DNA from: Crocinitomicaceae bacterium
GTDB lineage: Bacteria > Bacteroidota > Bacteroidia > Flavobacteriales_G > Salibacteraceae
DNA length: 5,255 nucleotides
Assembly: GCA_018623405.1 (NCBI GenBank)
Contig: JAAZVO010000201.1
Location: forward strand, 1-5,255
Direction of reading: 5' to 3'
Of this stretch, positions 1-5,255 are shown piece by piece. The translations under genes were made by a program, and so were the position numbers. The notes below the pieces were generated by a model that ran no database searches, was not told where the DNA came from, and saw only the letters and a program-made list of their open reading frames with translations. Positions within the stretch are counted from its first letter, which is position 1. Every line of letters begins with the position of its first letter.

Positions 1-2229
1 ACTGAAAAAGGAGAGTATTTGGGTTTACTGCGTACACAAGAGTTGCTAGAAGCAAGAAAAGTTGATGGAGGTGAGCAATTTTTTACTCGTGCAGTAGATT
101 TTGGATATTCTAAAAGTTCTGATGAAACTTTGGAAAAATGGAATAAAGAAGAAGTACTAAAGGACATGGTGTGGGTGATTAGGAATTTTAAACCCGATGT
201 AATGATTACACGATTCCCGCCAAATAATTATGCCGGGCATGGTCACCATTCATCTTCAGCAATTTTGGCGGAGGAAGCATTCGAGAAAGCTGCAGACCCA
301 AATTATGCACCTGAGCAATTGCAATACGTAAAAGCATGGCAGGCAAAATCTCTTTATTTCAATACTTCTACATGGTGGGATAAAACTATTCCTGAGCAAG
401 CTGAAAATAATCCTGATTTTCTACACATTGATATTGGAACCTTTAACCCAGAAATAGGAAAATGGCACAATGAAATTGCCTCACTTTCACGCTCAAAGCA
501 TAGGAGTCAAGGGTTTGGGGCTACCTCTGCCAGAGGCAGTCAAACAGAATATTTAAAATATGTAAAGGGCGAAAAATTGAATCAACTTTTTTCAGAAAGT
601 GAATTGAGTTGGGCAAAGTATAACCAAGGACAAAAAGTAGAAGACCGGCTAAATGCAATCATTTCAAATTTTGATATCCAAAACCCATCATTAACTGTAG
701 ATGATTTGTTTGAATTAAAAGGGCTTGTAGCCGAAATGAATTTTGAGAATAAATCGTATAAGCTAAAACAACTTGATAAAATAATAGCAAATACGCTCGG
801 CTTATATGGCGAAGCTTTAGCGCAAGAAGAAATCACTTACTACCTTAATTCAAATAAAATTGAGGTTCATCTGTTAAATCCATCTTCGAAAACCATTTCG
901 GTTGAAAAGGTGAAAATAAATGGAGAGGCTAGAGATTTTGAAGAGTCTAACACGATAAGTCAAAATGAGTTTTGGGAAACTACCTTTGATGTAGTTACTA
1001 CCTCAATGGAAACCTCTCAGCCTTATTGGTTGGTAAATAGGTTCGAAAATATGTTTGAAGTAAATAGCCAACAGCTTATTGGCTTGGCCGAAAACATGCC
1101 TGATTACAAGGTAAATGTTGATTTAAAATATAAAGACTACACTTTTTCATTAGAGATTCCTGTAGAATATAAATGGAGAGATGGCGCCATTGGGGAGTTA
1201 AGAGTAAACCTAAAAAACTATCCACGGGTAATGGTAACACCTTTTGTGGGCAGTTTAATTTTTACAGAAAAAGAATATCAAAAAATACCTGTTACCGTTA
1301 AGTGTTTAAAAGAAAACTCAGAAGTTTCTGTTACAGCAAACTTACCTAAAGGATGGAGTGCAAAAAACGCCAACTTTAATTTGAATTTCGAAAAAGCCGG
1401 AGATGAAAAGGTTGTAGTTTTTGAAGTAATGCCAAATGTGAATTCTGGCGGTGGAGTTGTTTCTTTTTCAGCAAAAGAATCACTAAAAAACTTTACACGA
1501 GGTTTGCAAACTATAACATACCCGCACATTACCAAGCAAGTGCTTTTTCCTTTTGCGGAGGTTAAAGTAACCAAATTAAATTTAGAGCATAACCTAAAAA
1601 AGATTGGTTATTTGATGGGCGCAGGAGACGAAGTAGCAGATTTACTTCAAAACAATATTAGTGTTGAGGTAGTACAGTTGCTACCGGAAGATTTAAACAC
1701 AACAGACCTCTCTCAATTTGATGTAATTGTTGCAGGAATTAGACTTTACGATACAAAACCCGAAATAAATTTTGCAAAAGATGCGCTAACCAAGTACATG
1801 GAAAATGGTGGAACTTATGTGGTACAATACAATACAAGTAGAGGAGAGTCTGTTGAAGATATTGGGCCGTACCCAATGAAACTATCAAGAGACAGAGTTA
1901 CTGTTGAAGAAGCAAAAGCTGAGTTGTTGGAACCAAAGCATCCAATTTTTTCTTACCCAAACGCTATAACATCCGAAGATTTCGATAATTGGGTACAGGA
2001 AAGAGGATTATACTTTTCAAATGAATGGGCTGGTGAATATACACCGCTCATTGCTTGGAACGACCCGGGTGAAGAACCTACAAAAGGCGGGTTGCTAGTG
2101 GCAGATGTAGGACAAGGTGCTTTTATCTATACCGGAATTAGTTTTTTTAGGCAGCTTCCTAAAGGCGTTCCCGGAGCCTACAGGTTATTGGTAAATATCC
2201 TAAGCTATAAACCAGAACAAAATAAATAA
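1..2229 (+). CDS. PIG-L (LmbE-like) family deacetylase, multidomain, 5' partial
   Basis: The reading frame is open to the left edge (it begins TEKGEYLGLLRTQELLEAR), so the in-frame TTG at 19 is not a credible start. 742 residues are visible; the missing N-terminus should carry a signal peptide and the HPDDE metal motif of the PIG-L fold. Visible PIG-L signatures are RTQELLEAR, DGGEQFFTRAVDFGYS, PDVMITRFPP and the second metal motif GHGHH (His80, His82, His83 of the fragment), then SRSKHRSQGFG. A helical linker and beta-rich NEW3-like region follow (about 270-510). The end (about 530-740) resembles a class I glutamine-amidotransferase-like fold, with GAFIYTGISFFRQLP and GAYRLLVNIL, but shows no nucleophile-elbow Cys. 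Zn-dependent PIG-L enzymes remove N-acyl groups from GlcNAc-like substrates; the substrate here is unknown. Export is inferred from family members. It is the first visible gene of a coupled unit with a microprotein and a symporter. The family call is firm; the role is not. Confidence 0.9.
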   Translation, partial: TEKGEYLGLLRTQELLEARKVDGGEQFFTRAVDFGYSKSSDETLEKWNKEEVLKDMVWVIRNFKPDVMITRFPPNNYAGHGHHSSSAILAEEAFEKAADPNYAPEQLQYVKAWQAKSLYFNTSTWWDKTIPEQAENNPDFLHIDIGTFNPEIGKWHNEIASLSRSKHRSQGFGATSARGSQTEYLKYVKGEKLNQLFSESELSWAKYNQGQKVEDRLNAIISNFDIQNPSLTVDDLFELKGLVAEMNFENKSYKLKQLDKIIANTLGLYGEALAQEEITYYLNSNKIEVHLLNPSSKTISVEKVKINGEARDFEESNTISQNEFWETTFDVVTTSMETSQPYWLVNRFENMFEVNSQQLIGLAENMPDYKVNVDLKYKDYTFSLEIPVEYKWRDGAIGELRVNLKNYPRVMVTPFVGSLIFTEKEYQKIPVTVKCLKENSEVSVTANLPKGWSAKNANFNLNFEKAGDEKVVVFEVMPNVNSGGGVVSFSAKESLKNFTRGLQTITYPHITKQVLFPFAEVKVTKLNLEHNLKKIGYLMGAGDEVADLLQNNISVEVVQLLPEDLNTTDLSQFDVIVAGIRLYDTKPEINFAKDALTKYMENGGTYVVQYNTSRGESVEDIGPYPMKLSRDRVTVEEAKAELLEPKHPIFSYPNAITSEDFDNWVQERGLYFSNEWAGEYTPLIAWNDPGEEPTKGGLLVADVGQGAFIYTGISFFRQLPKGVPGAYRLLVNILSYKPEQNK

Positions 2230-2333
2230 TGAGGCGCATTTTTAAAACATGGAAACATGTTTATGTTTTTGTATTGGTGTTTTATGCCCTCAATGTATGT
2301 TTCTTTCTTTGGCTAACAAGTAACTTCTCATGA
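2229..2333 (+). CDS. 34-aa single-pass membrane microprotein coupled to symporter
   Basis: A short ORF fills the whole gap between the deacetylase and the symporter. Its ATG shares the A of the upstream TAA (TAATG, 2227-2231). Its TGA (2331-2333) overlaps the symporter ATG as ATGA (2330-2333). The product starts MRRIFKTWKH, a basic N-terminus. About 20 strongly hydrophobic and aromatic residues follow (VYVFVLVFYALNVCFFLWLT, residues 11-30), with a tail of SNFS. This predicts one transmembrane helix with the N-terminus inside. No Shine-Dalgarno motif is visible, so translation probably depends on re-initiation after the deacetylase stop. I do not recognise a family. Small proteins encoded next to transporters are a known theme: YhdT before PanF, YjcH (DUF485) before ActP and DUF4212 before other SSS symporters (all larger, with two helices), and KdpF in the Kdp complex. 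A symporter accessory subunit is therefore plausible. The alternative is a leader peptide used only for coupling. Confidence 0.72.
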   Translation: MRRIFKTWKHVYVFVLVFYALNVCFFLWLTSNFS

Positions 2334-4027
2334 GCCCTATAGATTGGATTGTATTGCTCGGAACCCTTTTTGCTATTGTTGCTTATGGGGTTTGGAAAAC
2401 CAGAAACAATAAAGATATTCATGGATACTTAAAAGGAGGAAACTCAATGGGTTGGGCTGCCATTGGGCTCTCTGTTATGGCTACACAAGCAAGTGCCATT
2501 ACGTTTATTTCTACTCCAGGTCAGGCGTATGAAAGTGGTATGGCTTTCGTTCAAAATTACTTTGGTTTGCCTTTGGCTTTAATTATTGTTTCGGCTGTTT
2601 TTATTCCGATTTATTACAAGCTGAATGTTTACACTGCTTATGAATACCTTGAAAAACGGTTCGATTTAAATACTCGCTTGCTAGCTGCGTTTTTGTTCTT
2701 AGTACAAAGAGGCTTGGCAGCGGGTATTACCATTTATGCTCCTGCAATTATTCTTTCAGCAGCCCTTGGTTGGAATTTAAACTTCACTATTCTTTTTGTT
2801 GGCATTTTAGTAATAATCTATACCGTTTCAGGTGGAACAAAAGCGGTTGCAATTACTCAAAAGTGGCAAATGGCAGTAATTATGTTGGGAATGTTTATTG
2901 CCTTTTATACCATCCTAAACAAAATTCCCGTTCAGGTAAGCTTTACCGAAAGTCTTTCTGTTGCAGGTGCTATGGATAGGCTCAATATTGTAGACTTTTC
3001 ATTAAATCTTGATGTACGTTATACATTTTGGAGTGGTATAACCGGAGGGTTATTTCTAGCGCTTTCCTATTTCGGAACAGACCAATCTCAAGTGCAGCGA
3101 TACTTAGGGGGAAAATCAGTAACTGAAAGTAGGTTAGGGTTAATGTTTAATGCTTTGTTAAAAGTGCCAATGCAATTCTTCATTTTATTGGTTGGAGTAA
3201 TGGTATTTGTGTTCTTTCAATTTTCTAAACATGAGGTGTTATTTGATAAAGCTTCGGTTGAGTTGGTGCAACAAACCGAATATGTTGGGGAGTTTGAAGC
3301 GGTAGAGGCAAAGCACCAAGCCAATCATGCCTTAAAGCAAGCTACCATAAAGCAATTTTTGGAAGCCGATGAAATAGAGAAAGCTCAATTAAAGCAAGAA
3401 TTAAAAACCTTAGATGAAAAAGAAAAAGCCATTAGAAATGAGGCAAAAGCAATTGTAAAAAAGGCAATTCCGGGAAATGATGCTAAAGATTCTGATTATG
3501 TTTTCTTGTCATTTATTTTAAACTATTTACCGAAAGGTTTAGTAGGGTTGCTTTTGGCAGTAATTATATCTGCAGCTATGTCTTCTACCTCGGGTGAGTT
3601 GAATGCATTGGGAACAACCACTATGATAGACTTTTACAAGCGTTTATTCAAACAAGAGGCTTCAGAAAAGTTTTATGTAGATGCCTCGAAAATTATTACA
3701 GCAATTTGGGGCGTTTTGGCAATAAGCTTTGCTTTATTAGCCAATCTTCTCGAGAATTTGATTGAGGCTGTAAATATTTTAGGCTCTTTGTTTTACGGAA
3801 CTATTTTGGGGATTTTTGTGGTAGCCTTTTTTCTAAAAAAAATAGGCGCCAAAGCTGTTTTCTTTGGCGCCCTTTTGGCCGAAACTATCGTATTGTTTTT
3901 GTTTATTTTCTATAGCGATTTAATTGCCTATTTATGGCTAAATGTAATTGGTTGTGTAATGGTTACATTAATAAGTTTTATATTAAATAAGTTTATCGTT
4001 CTAAAACCTTTGTCTCCAAAGCGCTAA
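2330..4027 (+). CDS. Sodium:solute symporter (SSS/SLC5 family)
   Basis: This 565-aa inner-membrane symporter is expected to couple Na+ entry to solute uptake. About 12-13 hydrophobic segments are visible. Family landmarks are GGNSMGWAAIGLSVMATQAS (first core helix), TAYEYLEKRF (about residue 105), the GTDQSQVQRYLGG signature at 249-261, and ISAAMSSTSGELNALGT near 413-429. Aligned by eye to vSGLT, Ser418-Ser419 fall on the Na2-site serines, so ion coupling looks intact. The TAYEYLEKRF-type sequence resembles the SLC5 multivitamin/monocarboxylate/iodide branch, but the substrate cannot be read from sequence. Residues about 300-388 form a Lys/Glu-rich helical insert between the core helices equivalent to TM7 and TM8, predicted outside the cytoplasm. 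The start is fixed by the ATGA overlap with the microprotein and by MSPIDWIVLLG leading directly into the first helix. The deacetylase upstream suggests uptake of a hydrolysis product. The 3' end overlaps the opposing gene by 27 bp and contains that gene's probable terminator. Confidence 0.93.
   Translation: MSPIDWIVLLGTLFAIVAYGVWKTRNNKDIHGYLKGGNSMGWAAIGLSVMATQASAITFISTPGQAYESGMAFVQNYFGLPLALIIVSAVFIPIYYKLNVYTAYEYLEKRFDLNTRLLAAFLFLVQRGLAAGITIYAPAIILSAALGWNLNFTILFVGILVIIYTVSGGTKAVAITQKWQMAVIMLGMFIAFYTILNKIPVQVSFTESLSVAGAMDRLNIVDFSLNLDVRYTFWSGITGGLFLALSYFGTDQSQVQRYLGGKSVTESRLGLMFNALLKVPMQFFILLVGVMVFVFFQFSKHEVLFDKASVELVQQTEYVGEFEAVEAKHQANHALKQATIKQFLEADEIEKAQLKQELKTLDEKEKAIRNEAKAIVKKAIPGNDAKDSDYVFLSFILNYLPKGLVGLLLAVIISAAMSSTSGELNALGTTTMIDFYKRLFKQEASEKFYVDASKIITAIWGVLAISFALLANLLENLIEAVNILGSLFYGTILGIFVVAFFLKKIGAKAVFFGALLAETIVLFLFIFYSDLIAYLWLNVIGCVMVTLISFILNKFIVLKPLSPKR
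3835..3871 (-). terminator. Intrinsic terminator for the - strand unit, inside symporter CDS
   Basis: Read on the - strand, a perfect 10-bp stem GGCGCCAAAG / CTTTGGCGCC (arms 3862-3871 and 3845-3854) closes a 7-nt loop AAAACAG. It is followed immediately by TATTTTTTTT (3835-3844). An AAAA tract just before the stem can partly pair with the T-tract. This is a textbook rho-independent terminator. It lies 129 nt beyond the stop codon of the secreted-protein gene, and no better candidate lies between. On the + strand the same hairpin is followed only by CTTTT, so it is much weaker there and would be covered by ribosomes translating the symporter (residues GAKAVFFGA). Confidence 0.75.
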
Positions 4028-4840
4028 AGAACTTTCTATTTCTGTCATCCTAAAGGCCTTCTCTGACTCACTTAATTCGGAGTTTCTGTGTAATAAATTT
4101 TGAGCAGTTTCTCCAAATCGAATAGCAGATTCCCAAGAATTCATATTGGCATTCAGTTTTGCTTTTAACCAATTACTTTCCCAAGTTTCTTCGTTAGAAA
4201 AGGCATTATTAATCCATTCCATTATTAACTCATCAGAAACACCATAATCAACAGCAAACCTTGATGCAATTAGAAACTTATCTTTTTCTCTTGAGGAAGC
4301 TTCACTAATTTCTTTTTTAACTTGCTCAAACAGCGTTTCATTATTTTCAGTTAAAGTTAGAAAATATGACCTGTTGCCTACAACTATAATAACAGAAGAT
4401 GACCTAATATCACCCATATAGGGCATTACCATAAAACTTTGTCCTTCAATTTGGCAATTAAATTCATTTAGAGTTTCTAAAGGAATTCTTATTATTTCAT
4501 CATCACCTGATTGAGGATCTTCAGGTTCAAGTAACAAGCTCAAATTGTCTACATCACCAAAGAAACCCCCAACATAACTTCCCTTTGAAATTGCAATATC
4601 CATGGCTGAAATATCTTTGGAAAATCGTAATATGAAATAACTTCTTCCTCCTGGATAAAAAGTTTTTCCTTTAGCGATAAAATTTTCTATTGGGTCTTCA
4701 AAGCTTAATCTTTTGAAAATAAACTCAGCTGTGCTACTTCCTACTTGCTGTGAAACGGTAAAAGAAGGATTATTGGAGGGTAGTTGGGCAAAGGCCGAAA
4801 TCGATAAAACGGCAAATACAACAATGAAAAATTTCTTCAT
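4001..4840 (-). CDS. Secreted protein, divergent DUF2911-like
   Basis: The product is 279 aa. It begins MKKFFIVVFAVLSISAFA followed by Q, a clear Sec signal peptide with an AxA-type site after Ala18, which also supports this ATG. No lipobox Cys is present, so a soluble periplasmic or exported protein is expected. The mature N-terminus (PSFTVSQQVGSSTAEFIFKR) and the stretch RSYFILRFSKDISAMDIAIS follow the beta-strand pattern of DUF2911 (VSQTVGLTxVxIxYSRPS; TxIxFSxDVxIxG). The usual RPSxKGR and WRTGA motifs are degraded. The C-terminal third (about 175-279) is helical and TPR-like, with Trp and Ala at regular spacing (EWINNAF, WLKAKLNANMNSWESAIRFG), as in DUF2911 C-termini. The length also fits that family. 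DUF2911 has no assigned biochemical role. The gene follows the ABC-F gene on the same strand and collides tail to tail with the symporter. Secretion is firm; the family call is by eye. Confidence 0.88.
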   Translation of the reverse strand: MKKFFIVVFAVLSISAFAQLPSNNPSFTVSQQVGSSTAEFIFKRLSFEDPIENFIAKGKTFYPGGRSYFILRFSKDISAMDIAISKGSYVGGFFGDVDNLSLLLEPEDPQSGDDEIIRIPLETLNEFNCQIEGQSFMVMPYMGDIRSSSVIIVVGNRSYFLTLTENNETLFEQVKKEISEASSREKDKFLIASRFAVDYGVSDELIMEWINNAFSNEETWESNWLKAKLNANMNSWESAIRFGETAQNLLHRNSELSESEKAFRMTEIESSLALWRQRF

Positions 4841-4900
4841 GAGATTAAAATTAAAGTTTGCGAAAATAATGATTCAGATTTGTCAAACACTTTGCCAATT
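4841..4900 (-). other. Intergenic spacer between ABC-F and secreted-protein genes
   Basis: This 60-base A/T-rich spacer separates two - strand genes. No intrinsic terminator for the ABC-F gene is visible. No Shine-Dalgarno motif precedes the ATG at 4840; the bases just upstream are ACTTTAATTTTAATCTC, the A/T-rich leader typical of Bacteroidota. A TTTG (4887-4884) and TATTTTCG (4868-4861) pair resembles the Bacteroidota -33/-7 promoter elements (TTTG and TAnnTTTG). The 15-base gap is shorter than usual and the -7 element has a mismatch, so I do not call a promoter. Confidence 0.5.
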
Positions 4901-5255
4901 TTAGGATTCGTAAAGTTCAGCAAGCTCCATCCATCGCATAGATTTTTCGTCGAGTAAGGCAATTAAGGTTGTTAGTTCTGTAGAGATTGCTTGCATTTCA
5001 TCAGGAGAAATGTTACCGGAAGATAATTTTTCTGTGAGCTCTTCTTTGTGGGTTTCTAATTTTGGAATTTCCTCGTCTAACTGCTCAAATTCATATTTCT
5101 CTTTAAAACTTAGTTTCGTTTTTGGTTTTTGTGAAGTTGGTGCAGTAGTAGTATCAAGCTTTTCTTTTGCTCTTTCAGCACTTGATATAGCTTTTTGAGC
5201 TTCTAATTCTTTTTTGCGGATTTCGCGGTACTCTGAGTAAAACCCAACATGGTCT
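4901..5255 (-). CDS. ABC-F family ATPase (Uup-like), C-terminal part, 5' partial
   Basis: An open - strand frame enters from the right edge and stops with TAA at 4903-4901, giving 117 visible residues and no start. The first residues (DHVGFYSEYREIRKKEL) match the end of the second ATPase domain of ABC-F proteins, where a G-x-Y-S-x-Y pattern precedes the tail. A charged, Thr/Pro-containing linker follows. Then comes the coiled-coil C-terminal domain: helix one starts KLSFKEKYEFEQLDEEIPKL, the turn is SSGNISPDE, and helix two runs to the hallmark DEKSMRWMELAELYE at the end. Soluble ABC-F ATPases act on ribosomes; in Uup the coiled-coil tail has also been reported to bind DNA. Both ATP-binding domains lie outside the window, so catalytic motifs cannot be checked. 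The secreted-protein gene begins 60 bases downstream with no obvious terminator between, so co-transcription is possible. Confidence 0.88.
   Translation of the reverse strand, partial: DHVGFYSEYREIRKKELEAQKAISSAERAKEKLDTTTAPTSQKPKTKLSFKEKYEFEQLDEEIPKLETHKEELTEKLSSGNISPDEMQAISTELTTLIALLDEKSMRWMELAELYES

Noticed and set aside
19..21. TTG as start codon of the deacetylase
   Set aside because: The frame stays open to base 1 with family-like residues before it, and the essential HPDDE region would be missing. The gene is simply cut by the window edge.
524..539. Nested hairpins CCTCT/AGAGG and CTGCC/GGCAG
   Set aside because: Short stems with 3-nt loops inside a conserved PIG-L coding stretch; no associated signal.
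582..836. Antisense 84-codon ORF within the deacetylase gene (and similar ones at 1278-1574 -, 2770-2979 +, 4713-4904 + and 5010-5198 +)
   Set aside because: All lie within strongly supported genes in other frames, with no recognisable domain or independent start context; they are by-products of the real coding frames.
2244..2270. AAACAT / ATGTTT inverted repeat with a second ATGTTT copy near the microprotein start
   Set aside because: Short and almost entirely A/T pairs, expected in low-G+C sequence encoding Lys, His, Val and Phe; no regulatory role can be supported.
3832..3871. A8 slippery run (A_AAA_AAA in the zero frame) followed two to three bases later by a strong hairpin, resembling a -1 programmed frameshift site in the symporter
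   Set aside because: A -1 shift would replace the last two helices with about 23 unrelated residues and a stop. The same A-run and hairpin are better explained as the T-tract and stem of a - strand terminator.
4008..4021. Small hairpin CTTTG-TCTC-CAAAG at the symporter 3' end
   Set aside because: The stem is only 5 bp, lies within the coding overlap and is not followed by a T-run, so it is not a convincing + strand terminator.
4861..4887. Possible Bacteroidota promoter (TTTG and TATTTTCG on the - strand) before the secreted-protein gene
   Set aside because: The spacer is 15 bases, shorter than the usual 17-23, and the -7 element has a mismatch. Read-through from the ABC-F gene is equally plausible.

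Overview
The window looks like part of a low-G+C Bacteroidota genome (Flavobacteriia or Cytophagia type). This rests on A/T-rich codon use, the lack of convincing Shine-Dalgarno motifs before any start, and the protein families present: a large multidomain PIG-L/LmbE protein, an SLC5-like symporter with a charged insert, a DUF2911-like secreted protein and an ABC-F ATPase with a coiled-coil tail. The taxon is inferred from these features, not from a marker gene.

Left half, + strand (1-4027): a tightly packed three-gene unit. A PIG-L family deacetylase, cut by the left edge, ends at 2229. A previously easy-to-miss 34-codon ORF (2229-2333) shares one base with its stop codon and encodes a single-pass hydrophobic microprotein. 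That ORF overlaps by the four bases ATGA the start of a sodium:solute symporter (2330-4027). The chained overlaps imply translational coupling. The likely theme is hydrolysis of an N-acyl (sugar-like) compound outside the cytoplasm followed by Na+-driven uptake of a product, with the microprotein as a candidate symporter subunit. The substrate is unknown.

Right half, - strand (4001-5255): the C-terminal end of an ABC-F (Uup-like) ATPase runs in from the right edge and stops at 4901. It is followed after 57-60 bases by a signal-peptide-bearing protein (4001-4840) that reads as a divergent DUF2911 member. Its 3' end overlaps the symporter's 3' end tail to tail by 27 bp. The best intrinsic terminator for this - strand unit is a perfect 10-bp GC-rich hairpin with a T-rich tract, and it lies inside the symporter coding sequence (3835-3871). 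The two convergent transcripts should therefore overlap by almost 200 nt.

No RNA genes, mobile elements, CRISPR arrays or gene-free stretches over 300 bases were seen. The strongest candidates for something undescribed are the coupled microprotein and the terminator embedded in the opposing gene.
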